A stretch of 64,000 nucleotides of DNA from Aestuariibius insulae (lineage in GTDB: Bacteria > Pseudomonadota > Alphaproteobacteria > Rhodobacterales > Rhodobacteraceae). The notes under the pieces were generated by a model. It saw nothing but the letters and a program-made list of their open reading frames with translations, had not been told where the DNA came from and made no database searches. Positions 30,713 through 39,058 of this stretch are shown here, in pieces; within the stretch, counting starts at the first letter, position 1, and every line of letters starts with the position of its first letter. The position numbers were made by a program, and so were the translations under genes. The stretch spans positions 248,001 through 312,000 of the forward strand of contig NZ_JBFONW020000003.1 of assembly GCF_040783535.2 (NCBI RefSeq). The letters are read 5' to 3'.

Positions 30713-30994
30713 TTACGACTTGCCCGCCCGATTTAATAACTCGCGATAGCCGGACTCCGACATCCACTTCGCTCGTGCCAGATGCGTCTCGAAGGTAAGG
30801 CGCGCCGCCCCGCGGTCCCTCGACGGGTCCAAGCCCAGAACGATCCGGCTGACCTCTTCCCATTCCGCCCCATCCGCGTCCGCGTCCAACAGACGTAGGT
30901 AAGTGACGAAGTGCGCACGGTCATAGGCGGTGATGTCTGTTCCGGTCGGTGCGCGAGCCGCAACGGTTACGTCGGATTTTGGGGGCGAGGTCAC
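30713..30994 (-). CDS. qseM: QseM-like antiactivator (DUF2285)
   Basis: A 93-residue protein with a DUF2285 core: TAYDRAHFVTYLRLLDADADGAEWEEVSRIVLGLDPSRDRGAARLTFETHLARAKWMSESGYRELL. It starts with a GTG behind a GGAGG. It resembles a free copy of the FseA C-terminal domain. In ICEMlSymR7A QseM, a DUF2285 protein, binds and blocks TraR and FseA, and its gene is divergent from qseC exactly as here. Identity is from family and arrangement. Confidence 0.7.
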   Translation of the reverse strand: MTSPPKSDVTVAARAPTGTDITAYDRAHFVTYLRLLDADADGAEWEEVSRIVLGLDPSRDRGAARLTFETHLARAKWMSESGYRELLNRAGKS

Positions 30995-31012
30995 GGGGTT
31001 CCTCCATCGGTA

Positions 31013-31025
31013 TTAGATAGTCTAA
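31013..31025. promoter_or_regulatory. Small palindrome upstream of qseM-like gene
   Basis: TTAGA-TAG-TCTAA, within GTATTAGATAGTCTAACAC, lies 19 bases upstream of the qseM-like GTG and overlaps a TATCTAAT that could be its -10. In the related ICE the HTH protein QseC binds operators in this divergent intergenic region, so this is a candidate QseC site. Confidence 0.4.
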
Positions 31026-31186
31026 CACGCTCGTCGAAGCTTTGCGTCGTGCCAGTCACCGAAAAGCCAACTGCAGTTTCATCAATCTCTGAGTACGTCT
31101 GCCAAAGATCGATTTAAGGCGTGACCTAGCATTTTGGGAGATATACCCCGTGGCGACATATCCGGCAATCCGGCCTCGTCCTGCGA

Positions 31187-31432
31187 ATGGAGGATCTGCC
31201 GGAAATCGTTGCCACAAACCTACGAAAGCTTCGCCGAGACCGAGGCTTGAGCCAGGAGGAGCTCGCGCATCGGGCAGGTATCGATCGGAGTTACCTTGGC
31301 AACATTGAGCGGGCCGAGTATTCGGTGACCGTTGTCACGTTGGGAAAACTCGCGGTCGCACTGGACGTGCCGCCAGCCAAGCTCCTTGAACTTCCGGACC
31401 GACATCCGATGCGGAAGCGGCTGGTCCGTTGA
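31187..31432 (+). CDS. qseC: QseC-like XRE-family regulator
   Basis: An 81-residue protein that is almost only an HTH_3 domain: VATNLRKLRRDRGLSQEELAHRAGIDRSYLGNIERAEYSVTVVTLGKLAVALDVPPAKLLEL. The ATG at 31187 has no clear ribosome site, so a leaderless transcript is possible. It is divergent from the qseM-like gene across 192 bases. QseC in ICEMlSymR7A controls qseM and its own gene from paired operators and sets a transfer on/off switch. A terminator follows at 31492. Confidence 0.7.
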   Translation: MEDLPEIVATNLRKLRRDRGLSQEELAHRAGIDRSYLGNIERAEYSVTVVTLGKLAVALDVPPAKLLELPDRHPMRKRLVR

Positions 31433-31491
31433 AGATCGCGTTTCGATGTGTCTGGCGCGCACTGGCTCGCGCCAGTGGCGGTTGGTGATTG

Positions 31492-31520
31492 GCCCCGCCC
31501 GGTCACCCGGGCGGGGCTTT
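31492..31520 (+). terminator. Rho-independent terminator after qseC-like gene
   Basis: An 11-bp perfect stem GCCCCGCCCGG / CCGGGCGGGGC with a TCAC loop is followed by CTTT. A second hairpin CTGGCGCG / CGCGCCAG lies just before at about 31452-31475. It separates the qseC-like gene from the convergent DUF736 gene. Confidence 0.65.
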
Positions 31521-31528
31521 GCGGCGTC

Positions 31529-31852
31529 TCAGTCGCCGTTGGTCTTGCGGCTGCGGGACCAGATGAGGGAGTAACCGTCGCCGTCCTCGTCGTCGAAGAG
31601 GCTGGCGTAGATCGGCTGGGTGAAGCTCGGATCGTCCAGCTTGAGGCTGAGATAGGTGCGGCCCTCGTTGGAGGTCTTGGACCAGGCGGCGCCGATCTCG
31701 GCGCGGCCGACGAAGACCCGGTGGGAGGGGGCGTTCTCGTTGGCGCTGGCCTCGGAGGGGGCGATGCGGACGCCCTTGGCCTGGACGCTGAGGGTGACGA
31801 TCTCGCCGGTGTATTCGTTGCCGGTCTTCTTGAAGGTTCCGATGGTGGCCAT
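31529..31852 (-). CDS. DUF736 protein
   Basis: A 107-residue protein of the DUF736 family, common on alphaproteobacterial conjugative elements. It begins MATIGTFKKTGNEYTGEIVTL and ends LDDPSFTQPIYASLFDDEDGDGYSLIWSR, both family hallmarks. The ATG at 31850-31852 is chosen over an upstream frame start because it gives this start. A small beta-rich fold is predicted; function unknown. Confidence 0.92.
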   Translation of the reverse strand: MATIGTFKKTGNEYTGEIVTLSVQAKGVRIAPSEASANENAPSHRVFVGRAEIGAAWSKTSNEGRTYLSLKLDDPSFTQPIYASLFDDEDGDGYSLIWSRSRKTNGD

Positions 31853-32428
31853 TGTAGGTCTCCTTGATGTGTTGTTCGAACCCGCGCCCATCGCGGCCTC
31901 GATGGTGATCGCAGAGGCCGGGGGCGTATCGCCGACGCAGCCTGGAAGGCCCGCAGCGTCAGCGGAGGACGGCGGAGCCGGGGCTTTCTTGGACCCGTAG
32001 GGTCGATCCGCGAGGAATGGGCGAAGCCCAGGGGAAGAAAGTCCCGGCGCAGCCGTTGCGACCGAGGCGATCGAGGCGCCAGCCGTCCCCCGGCCAGATC
32101 ACATTCCGAGAGGTCCGCGGGTGGACGCGGGGGCCAGACGACACTCCATCAGGAGACCTGGCCACGCTTGGGACCGGCCCGGAAACCCCGCGCCGCGAAC
32201 GGCGTAGAACGACAGGCTCTGGCGCAGAGAAGGGCGGGCGGATGTCTTCGGGACTGTTGGGAGAACGTCCCCTCCCACCGGGGCTGTGCCCAGCCAAGCC
32301 TGCCGCTTCCTCCAAGACCCGACGGCGCCTGGTTCGGGGTCAAGCCGGTCAGCCCGCTCCACCGCCCCGTTCCGGAACTCGACCCGACGAATGACGACGT
32401 GCCGTCTCTTCGCCGGTCCGCAGGTCGT
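31853..32428. other. 576-base gap with no supported gene
   Basis: Several open frames cross this GC-rich stretch on both strands but none has a family motif, plausible ribosome site or natural amino-acid make-up (they are Arg/Pro-rich shadows). It must hold the DUF736 promoter near 31853-31920. I see no long inverted repeat. A replication or transfer control role is possible but unsupported. Confidence 0.5.
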
Positions 32429-32884
32429 TCAGGGGTATGGGGAAGACGCGGCCTCGACTGAATCGGCCGGGGCCGGCGCGCCGCCGAACAGATCGCCCAT
32501 CCGGGCCCAGGCGGTTCCACCGATGATGACCGCGCCGATGCCGCCGAACACTACGCGTGCGGTCTCGGAGTCGAACCCGGCCCCCGAGAGTCCGTAGACG
32601 GCATAGTAGCCCGCCATCGCCGCCGGAGCGGCATAGACCAGAGCCACCCCGGCCTGCAGCCAGGGATTGCGGATCACCGCGACGAGGAGCTGGCCGATGA
32701 TCAGCGTGGCGACGCCGGCGAGGAAGCCGAGCGCGAATGCTTCGAAGACGCCCGAGCCGCTCTCGTAGAAATGCAGGCCGACACTCATCGCCGCGAAGAA
32801 AGGCAGCGCGTAGATCGCGAGGGTGAAAAGCATCCAGAGAAGGACGCCGAGGCCGAGAAGACTGACGAGGCTACCGATGAACAT
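32429..32884 (-). CDS. ICE-conserved small membrane protein
   Basis: A 151-residue protein with five hydrophobic segments (about 3-35, 42-65, 73-90, 98-115) and a short Pro/Ala/Ser-rich tail. It starts MFIGSLVSLLGLGVLLWMLFTLAIYALPFFAAM with a GGGAG upstream. Proteins of this kind are regularly found between the DUF736 and DUF2493 genes in related elements. No enzyme motif is seen; function unknown. Confidence 0.75.
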   Translation of the reverse strand: MFIGSLVSLLGLGVLLWMLFTLAIYALPFFAAMSVGLHFYESGSGVFEAFALGFLAGVATLIIGQLLVAVIRNPWLQAGVALVYAAPAAMAGYYAVYGLSGAGFDSETARVVFGGIGAVIIGGTAWARMGDLFGGAPAPADSVEAASSPYP

Positions 32885-33050
32885 GACACGTTCTCCCGTT
32901 CGAGGGGTCTGAACGCGCACCCACCTCCGCCAAGCGCTTCCGTGCGGGAAGCATAGCAGAGATCGATGCGCGATTGGAGGCTGTTGCGCAGGCGGAACGT
33001 GGCGGGACGCGTGGTCCCGCCGATGAGGTCTTGGTGGAGATGAAGGGCGC

Positions 33051-33974
33051 TCATGCGCCCCTCCGGCAGTCGAAGAGCGGGATGCCGAGCTTGCGCGCCT
33101 TGTCCGCGAGGTTGTCGGTGATCCCCGTGCCCGGGAAGACGACGAGACCCACGGGCAGCGTGTCGAGGAGCACGTCGTTGCGCTTGAAGGGGGCGGCCTT
33201 GGCGTGGCGGCTCCAGTCGGGCTTGAAGGCTATCTGGGTGACGCCGCGATGCTCGGCCCATTTGGCGGCGATGAGTTCGGCGCCCTTCGGTGATCCGCCA
33301 TGGAGGAGGACCATGTCGGTATGCTTGGCGTGGACCTTGTCGAGCATCGCCCAGATGCGCGTGTGGTCCTGGCAGTCCATGCCGCCGGCGAAGGCGATCT
33401 TCGTGCCCTCCGGGACCATGACGGTCGTGTCGCTGCGGCGCCTGGCGGCGAGGAAGTCGCGGCTGTCGATGGTGGCCGAGGTGAGATTGCGGTGGTTGAC
33501 CCGTGAACCCGAGCGTGGACTCCAGGGCGAGCCCGTGAGGCGGAGATAATGGGCCGCGGCGCTGTCGCGGAACACCTCCAGGCTGTCGCGGCGTTCGATC
33601 AGCCCCTGGCCGATCTCGATGAGGGTCTCGAGTTCGACCGCCTTGACCTCGGAGCCGTCCTGCTCGCGTTGGCCGCGCTTCTGGGCCTGTTCGTTGTCGT
33701 CGAGCTTGCGTTTGGCCCGCGCGGCGGCGCGGTGGAACATGTTGACGGCCGACCAGAGGAGTTCGTTGAGATCGTTGTCGAGCGCGGTCTCGGCCAAAGC
33801 GGAGACGAGGAGGTCGAGGATCTCGGTGGCGATGCGGGCCGCGAGTTCGTCCTCGGGACAGTCGCGCGGATCGCGTTCGTGCGGCCCCGGGTGGTAGCCG
33901 TGGAGTTCGAGATCGGCGAGCACCTGGGCGGTGGCGGATTGGCCGGAATCGACGAGGTCGGGATGATCGGTCAT
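33051..33974 (-). CDS. DUF2493 protein
   Basis: A 307-residue protein. The N-terminal 190 residues are helical and charged (AARIATEILDLLVSALAETALDNDLNELLWSAVNMFHRAAARAKRKLD). The C-terminal DUF2493 domain (about 215-307) has a Rossmann-like fold: TKIAFAGGMDCQDHTRIWAMLDKVHAKHTDMVLLHGGSPKGAELIAAKWA and VVFPGTGITDNLADKARKLGIPLFDCR, similar to nucleotide-binding SLOG proteins. I use the ATG at 33974. It is part of the DUF932-parB-toprim block. Confidence 0.9.
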   Translation of the reverse strand: MTDHPDLVDSGQSATAQVLADLELHGYHPGPHERDPRDCPEDELAARIATEILDLLVSALAETALDNDLNELLWSAVNMFHRAAARAKRKLDDNEQAQKRGQREQDGSEVKAVELETLIEIGQGLIERRDSLEVFRDSAAAHYLRLTGSPWSPRSGSRVNHRNLTSATIDSRDFLAARRRSDTTVMVPEGTKIAFAGGMDCQDHTRIWAMLDKVHAKHTDMVLLHGGSPKGAELIAAKWAEHRGVTQIAFKPDWSRHAKAAPFKRNDVLLDTLPVGLVVFPGTGITDNLADKARKLGIPLFDCRRGA

Positions 33975-34312
33975 GGTCTGGCTCCTTGGCGGTGGGACCG
34001 CGGCACCCGCGGCCTTCATGGCGCGGGAGAGCGGTGGGCGGGCCGGGCCTGCACCGCGCAAGGCGGATATCGGAATGTGATTGCCGCTTGCATGCGCGGC
34101 CGAAGCGCAGCGGAGGATGGCGGGGGCGGCTCTTTTGGCTCGCGATGCAAAGCGCGGGGCGCGGCCCCGCGCGGCGGAAAAGAGCCGTCCCCTGCCATTG
34201 CCGGACCGGCCCGGCTGCCGCAGACCCCGCCCTCTCGAAGGCCGGCGTTGCGGCTCTTCCCGGCGGTGGGAGGTGCCAGTCCTAGATCAGTCCCGGGATC
34301 GACGCGGCCGCT
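33975..34312. repeat. Gap with a 71-nt nested inverted repeat (34122-34192)
   Basis: No gene is supported in this 338-base gap between the toprim and DUF2493 genes. At its centre an outer repeat, GGGGGCGGCTCTTTT (34122-34136) and AAAAGAGCCGTCCCC (34178-34192), pairs over 15 positions with a single G-T wobble. Inside it, GCGCGGGGC (34152-34160) and GCCCCGCGC (34164-34172) form a perfect 9-bp hairpin. It could be a structured RNA, a cruciform or a single-strand origin. Confidence 0.65.
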
Positions 34313-35377
34313 TCACTCCGCCGCCTCGGGATGTCCGCGTCCCGAGATCAGCCGCGCCAAGTCCTCGGGCGCGATCTGGGTGCGGAGGTAGGCCCGAAGC
34401 TCGTCCACGCCGAAGGCCATCAGGTCCTCATTGAAGTCCTCCCGCGCGGGCGTCAGCGCGATCGCCTCGACGCCGATCTCATTGGCTCGGTCGATCAGTG
34501 TCTGCGTCGCGGCCTCGCCGGCCGGATCGCGATCGCGGAGGACGTAGAGGCGCGTCAGGCCAGGCGGTATCTCGATGGCGGCGAGATGGGCGGCGGAGAG
34601 CGCGGCGATCCCGGGAAGATCGGGCAGCGCCTGTCGGACCGAGAGCACGGTCTCGAGGCCTTCGCCGACCATGAGCAGGTCCGAGGGCGTGTCGAACCGC
34701 ACCCCGTGCCCGAGCAGTCGGCCCATGGCCCGCCGCGGCGTGTCGATCGGGGCCTTGCCGAGACGGCACTCGCTGAACCCTTTGGGATCGAGCCAGGTCC
34801 GGTGAGCGCCGGTGGTCGTGCCGGAGAGATCGGTGACGGCGGCGATCAGCGCAGGCCAGGTCTCGGTCGGAGAGGCGGAGTCGGGCTTGTAGAAGCAGCG
34901 GGGATGGAAGCGGAGCGCGTCCGTGCCGCGCAGATCGGTGAGGCCGCGGTTGGCCAGATAGCGCTCGGCCAGCGTGCCCCGGATCGGCTGCGCCATTCTG
35001 AAGAGCCGCCTTGCCGCCTCCGGCGATCCGGCCGGGGTCGACTGTCGCGGCGTCCGTGCGGGCGGGTCCGGTCGCGGCTGGCGGAGGAAGCGTCGCGCCT
35101 CTTCGGCCACATCGGCGAAACCGTGCAGCCCGCAGCGCGCCCGGATGATGTCGAGGAGATCGCCATGTTCGCCGGTCGCCGCGTCGGTCCATTTGCCCGC
35201 GGCGCCTTTGCCCGAACTCGGCCCGGTTAGGCGGACGAAGAGCGAGCGGCCGGGTTCGTTATCGAGATTGCCGACGAGCCAGTAGCTCCCTTGGCGCTTA
35301 CCATTCGAGAGATATTCCCGGCAGACCGCCTCGGCCTCGCGCGCGAGGTCGGCCGCCAGGTCGGATGCGCTCTGCAT
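34313..35377 (-). CDS. Toprim-domain (primase-like) protein
   Basis: A 354-residue protein with an N-terminal DUF7146/primase zinc-ribbon-like region (VCREYLSNGKRQGSYWLVGNLDNEPGRSLFVRLTG ... GDLLDIIRARCGL) and a C-terminal toprim domain (LLMVGEGLETVLSVRQALPDLPGIAALSAAHLAAI ... RLYVLRDRDPAGEAATQTL) with the GEG-Glu and DRDPAG metal-binding residues. It is typical of alphaproteobacterial ICEs and may prime replication of the transferred strand. Start at 35377, just after a terminator. Confidence 0.9.
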   Translation of the reverse strand: MQSASDLAADLAREAEAVCREYLSNGKRQGSYWLVGNLDNEPGRSLFVRLTGPSSGKGAAGKWTDAATGEHGDLLDIIRARCGLHGFADVAEEARRFLRQPRPDPPARTPRQSTPAGSPEAARRLFRMAQPIRGTLAERYLANRGLTDLRGTDALRFHPRCFYKPDSASPTETWPALIAAVTDLSGTTTGAHRTWLDPKGFSECRLGKAPIDTPRRAMGRLLGHGVRFDTPSDLLMVGEGLETVLSVRQALPDLPGIAALSAAHLAAIEIPPGLTRLYVLRDRDPAGEAATQTLIDRANEIGVEAIALTPAREDFNEDLMAFGVDELRAYLRTQIAPEDLARLISGRGHPEAAE

Positions 35378-35392
35378 GGATATGCCTCCCGC

Positions 35393-35425
35393 AAAGAAAA
35401 AGGCCCGCCGACGATGCGGCGGGCC
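35393..35425 (-). terminator. Rho-independent terminator after parB
   Basis: On the minus strand a perfect 9-bp stem GGCCCGCCG / CGGCGGGCC with a 6-base loop (35402-35425) is followed by TTTTTCTTT. It lies 23 bases beyond the parB-like stop and immediately upstream of the toprim gene, separating the two transcripts. Confidence 0.8.
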
Positions 35426-35447
35426 CAGGGTGTGGACAGGGAAGGCG

Positions 35448-37526
35448 TTATTCCGCCGCTTGGAGCCCCTCGGTGGGCTCGTCGCCAGTCTCGTCCTCGG
35501 CAGGGTCCGCGTCGACACCCGGTTCGCCGTCCTCCGCCGCCGTTTCCTCGACGATCTCGAACGCCAGCGCATCCGGGCCTTCCGCAAGTGGCATCGTGCG
35601 CAGCGGCTGCGGGAGCCAGCCCGTGCCCGCCAGCAGCTCTTCCGCGGCTTCGACCATGTCGGGCTTCTTGAACCCCGCGATGCGGTCGGCGTACTTGTCG
35701 CCCTTTGCGTCGCGCACGGCCGCGAGGATCTGCGCCTTGGTCACGCGGCCGAGATAGTTGTCCGCCGTCGGCGTCCAGCCCGCTTTCACCATGTCGAGAC
35801 CGAGCGTCGATGCCAGCACGTCGGCATGCGCGATCTGGCGCGGCTTACGATGATGCGGCTCCTGAACCGCGTTGACCGTCATCGCCACACAGTGCGCGAA
35901 GAGCGCATCACGGCTGTCGCTGTCCCACTCAATCAGTGCGTCCCACAGGTCTTCCGGTTGCTTCGGCAGGTTGCCTGCCCAGGTCTCGATCCCGAGATCG
36001 ATCGACTGGACATAGGCAGCGTCGCCGAGGTTCGGGGCCTGTGATCCGAACTGTGTCGAATGCGGGGTGATCTCGGCACAGCTGTCCTGGCTATAATGGT
36101 AGAAGAGCTGAAGGACCATCGCATGCAGACACGCGAGCATCGCCAGCTGCGGATCGTTCGCGAGCGCGTCGCGCAGCGCCATCGTGCGATGGACGGTGAG
36201 TTCGCAGACGAGGCGGTCTGACAGAGGCTTGGTGCCGTCGTCATTCTCGTCTTCGTCGACCTCCTGTGACTCCGCGCCGTCTTCGTCGGTGACATTGGCG
36301 ACGTCGGTGTCAGCCGATGTTTCGGCCTCGGTCTCGTCGGTTTCTTCGACCGGTTCGTCCTCGGGCCGGACATAGCCGCGTTCGACACGCAGCCCGCCGG
36401 AGCCGTCGATGCTGACGAACGCGCCAGCGATGGCGTAGTCCTCCGCCTCGAACCGGATCGGACGGGTCTGGAGCGCCTCCATCGCCGTCTCGATTTCGCC
36501 AAGGCGCGCGTCGATCTCTTCGGGGAGTTCATCCGCCTCGGCATAGTCGTCTTCGAGCGTGTCATACTCGGCCTTGAGCGCCTCGTAGGTCTTTTCTTCC
36601 TCCTCGCTCATCGGCTCGGCTTCGCCGCGAATGCGCCGCAGATCGTAGGTGTGGCCATAGGGGAAGTCGGCGCCGACCTCGATCCAATGCCAGCCTTCGG
36701 CGCGGATGGCCTCGGCGTCCTCCTTCAGCTTCTCGGTGACCATCGTCTCGAGCAAAGCCGCATCCTGCAGCCAGCCGCCATCGTCGGTCTGGAAGAGATC
36801 GCGCAGCACTTCGCCGCCTGCTTCGACATAATTGTCGAGGCCGACGAACTGCGCCCGCCGGTCGGAAGCGCGCACGGCACCTTCGGTCAGCATGCGGCGG
36901 ATTTCATAGGGCTGCTTGTTGTAGTGCTGCTTGAGCGCGTCCCAGACCTGCTCCTGGCGTTCATGCTCGGGATTGACCGTGAAGGCCATGAGTTGGTCGA
37001 GGGTCATCTCCTCTTCGGCATAGGCGTCGAGCAATGTCGCCGAGACGGCGGCCAGCTTGAGACGCTGCTTGACGACGCCCACCGAGACGAAGAAGGCCGC
37101 GGCGATCTCCTCCTCGGACTTGCCCTTCTCGCGCATCGCCTGGAAGGCGCGAAACTGGTCGAGCGGATGGAGCGGTGCGCGCTGGATGTTCTCGGCGAGG
37201 CTGTCCTCCTCCGCGAGACCTTCGGTGCGTACGATGCAGGGCACGGGCGCGGTCTTGTTGAGCCGGCGTTGCTTCACGAGCAGCTCGAGCGCGCGGTAGC
37301 GGCGACCGCCGGCCGGGATTTCGAACATGCCGGTCTCCGCGCCATCTTCGTAGAGGACCGGCCGGACGGTCAGGCTCGCCAGGAGCGTGCGTTGGGCGAT
37401 GTCCTCAGCCAACTCTTCGATCGAGACGCCGGCCTTGATCTGGCGGACATTGGACTGGCTGAGCACCAGCTTGTTGAAGGGGATGTCGCGCGAGGCGCTG
37501 AGGGTGATCTTCTGAGACTTCGTCAT
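35448..37526 (-). CDS. ParB/RepB/Spo0J-family protein
   Basis: A 692-residue protein with an N-terminal ParB/Srx nuclease-like domain (ASRDIPFNKLVLSQSNVRQIKAGVSIEELAEDIAQRTLLASLTVRPV, then EIPAGGRRYRALELLV and the ENIQRAPLHPLDQFRAF motif) and a KorB-like HTH (SEEEIAAAFFVSVGVVKQRLKLAAVS). The long C-terminus has an acidic coiled segment (EEEEKTYEALKAEYDTLEDDYAEADEL). Such large ParB-like proteins are core ICE genes; no ParA partner is seen. Start at 37526 follows a structured leader shared with the DUF932 gene. Confidence 0.9.
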   Translation of the reverse strand: MTKSQKITLSASRDIPFNKLVLSQSNVRQIKAGVSIEELAEDIAQRTLLASLTVRPVLYEDGAETGMFEIPAGGRRYRALELLVKQRRLNKTAPVPCIVRTEGLAEEDSLAENIQRAPLHPLDQFRAFQAMREKGKSEEEIAAAFFVSVGVVKQRLKLAAVSATLLDAYAEEEMTLDQLMAFTVNPEHERQEQVWDALKQHYNKQPYEIRRMLTEGAVRASDRRAQFVGLDNYVEAGGEVLRDLFQTDDGGWLQDAALLETMVTEKLKEDAEAIRAEGWHWIEVGADFPYGHTYDLRRIRGEAEPMSEEEEKTYEALKAEYDTLEDDYAEADELPEEIDARLGEIETAMEALQTRPIRFEAEDYAIAGAFVSIDGSGGLRVERGYVRPEDEPVEETDETEAETSADTDVANVTDEDGAESQEVDEDENDDGTKPLSDRLVCELTVHRTMALRDALANDPQLAMLACLHAMVLQLFYHYSQDSCAEITPHSTQFGSQAPNLGDAAYVQSIDLGIETWAGNLPKQPEDLWDALIEWDSDSRDALFAHCVAMTVNAVQEPHHRKPRQIAHADVLASTLGLDMVKAGWTPTADNYLGRVTKAQILAAVRDAKGDKYADRIAGFKKPDMVEAAEELLAGTGWLPQPLRTMPLAEGPDALAFEIVEETAAEDGEPGVDADPAEDETGDEPTEGLQAAE

Positions 37527-37590
37527 GGGATTTCTCCGCGACGGGCGGTCATGAGACTCTCTCTGACCTCCAGACCCGTCACGAAAACCA
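37527..37590 (-). promoter_or_regulatory. Structured leader of parB-like gene (copy 1)
   Basis: The sequence just upstream of the start is a diverged copy of that at 38856-38920. On the minus strand GACGGG (37575-37580) pairs with CCCGTC (37540-37545), GGTC with GACC inside it, and GAGA with TCTC in the centre, followed by GGAGA and the ATG. Duplicate conservation and stem pairing suggest a translational or protein-binding element. Confidence 0.55.
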
Positions 37591-37661
37591 CGGCCCACCT
37601 CTCCCTCTCCGGAAGCGATGGACCGTGGACGGACGGTTGGGACCGAAGCGGAACGAAGGAC

Positions 37662-38855
37662 CTAGGCGGCGGCCTCCAGCAGCTTCTTGGCACGGGTCTC
37701 CATGGTGAGCCGCGCATCCTGCTGCGGCTTGGACCGGGCAACCGCGGTGATGCCCTGGACGAAGTCGAAGACACTCTCGGGTGGACGGCCTTCTTCGGCC
37801 AGCACGGCCTCGACGATCTTGCCGGTCTCGGCCTTCGAAAAGCCGCGCTTGCGCAGGAAATCGGTGCGGTCCTCGTCGCTGCGCGCAACGATCTGTTCGC
37901 GGGCCGCGCGGATGCCCTGGATGAAGGGCTGCGGCGAGGAGTCGGCGAAACTCGCCAGTGCCGGCGCTGCCTCATGCGCGAAGCGGTTCGCGGCGTATTT
38001 GGAATGGCGGATGCTTATCTCCTGGAAGTCCTCGACACCCCAGAGATTGCGGTTCTGGCAAACGGCGCGGAGATAGAAGCTCGCGATGCCGAGCGTCTTC
38101 GCCCCGACCTCCGAGTTCCAACAGTAGAAGCCGCGGAAGAAGAGATCGGGCGACCCGTCCGGCAGCGTCCCTGCCTCGATCGGGTTTCTGTCGTCGACCA
38201 GGAAGAGGAAGACGTCGCGGTCGGAGGCGTAGAGCGTGGTCGTGTCCTTCGTGACGTCGACCATCGGGTTGTAGACGCCCGTCGACCAGTCGAGCACGCC
38301 CGGCACCTTCCAGCGCGTGTCGCCAACGCCGTCGCCTGCGATGCGTTGGACGGCGGAGACGAGTTCATGGTCATAGATGCGGCCATAGTCCGGGCCGGTC
38401 ACGGCGCGCAGCTCCGTGCGACCGTTCGCGACCTCCATCGTCTTCACCTGCTCGGCACGGTGGTTGGTGAGGCCATATTGGAGGTTGATGCCCGCGAGCG
38501 GCGCCGGGAGCTGACGCAGATAGGCGGCCGGCGTGCCTACGAGACTCGCGAGTTGGCCGAAGCTCCAATGGGTCGGTGCGACCGGCGCCTCGGCGTCCGG
38601 CAGGACGAGCGCGAGTTTCTCGGGATCGTCGCGATGGGCTTCGACGCGGATCGCCGCGCTCTCCACTGTTCGTGTTGTGCTCCGTTCGGCGCGGCCCTTC
38701 ACCGAAGCGAAGAGGTCCGAGAGGGAGAGATACTTCTCATCGTCGGGCCGGGAAAACCATTCGGACGACACCCGCCCGTTATGCCCGCCACGGGACACAT
38801 CCACCTTGTAGCCGCCGCTCTCGGGGTGTCCGTTCATGATCTCAATCGCTGTCAT
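37662..38855 (-). CDS. DUF932 protein
   Basis: A 397-residue protein of the DUF932 family (phage/plasmid-like TIGR03299 relatives). Visible parts are APTHWSFGQLASLVGTPAAYLRQLPAPLAGINLQYGL, LRAVTGPDYGRIYDHELVSAVQRI, LYASDRDVFLFLVDDRNPIEAG and FRGFYCWNSEVGAKTLGIASFYLRAVCQNRNLWGVEDFQEISIRHSKYAANRF. It is found with ParB-like and toprim genes in this ICE family. Function unknown. The start follows the second copy of the shared leader. Confidence 0.9.
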   Translation of the reverse strand: MTAIEIMNGHPESGGYKVDVSRGGHNGRVSSEWFSRPDDEKYLSLSDLFASVKGRAERSTTRTVESAAIRVEAHRDDPEKLALVLPDAEAPVAPTHWSFGQLASLVGTPAAYLRQLPAPLAGINLQYGLTNHRAEQVKTMEVANGRTELRAVTGPDYGRIYDHELVSAVQRIAGDGVGDTRWKVPGVLDWSTGVYNPMVDVTKDTTTLYASDRDVFLFLVDDRNPIEAGTLPDGSPDLFFRGFYCWNSEVGAKTLGIASFYLRAVCQNRNLWGVEDFQEISIRHSKYAANRFAHEAAPALASFADSSPQPFIQGIRAAREQIVARSDEDRTDFLRKRGFSKAETGKIVEAVLAEEGRPPESVFDFVQGITAVARSKPQQDARLTMETRAKKLLEAAA

Positions 38856-38920
38856 GGCTGATCTCCAGGACGGGCGGTCCGAGAGCCTCTCTCTCGACCT
38901 CCAAACCCGTCACGGCGACA
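38856..38920 (-). promoter_or_regulatory. Structured leader of DUF932 gene (copy 2)
   Basis: Copy of the parB leader. GACGGG (38906-38911) pairs with CCCGTC (38869-38874) over a similar distance (43 against 41 bases), GGTC/GACC is kept, and the central stem is a different but longer pairing (CGAGAG/CTCTCG). It is followed by GGAGATCAGCC and the ATG. Confidence 0.55.
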
Positions 38921-39058
38921 GCCGCCCGTCTCTAACTCTTCCGCCGAAATCCGCGCGAGGGGACAGGTCATTGTGCGACTTGGCCCGGTTCACTCTGGAC
39001 GGACGTCGACGCGGTGTGCAGCTTTTTGTTATAGGCGTCCTTCCAAGGAACGAAGCCG

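Noticed and set aside
31853..32428. Several 100-codon frames in the DUF736 upstream gap
   Set aside because: All are Arg/Pro-rich and overlapping on both strands, with no supporting signal.
36651..38861. 736-codon plus-strand frame opposite parB and DUF932 genes
   Set aside because: It runs across two convincing minus-strand genes and their gap, and has no recognisable domain.
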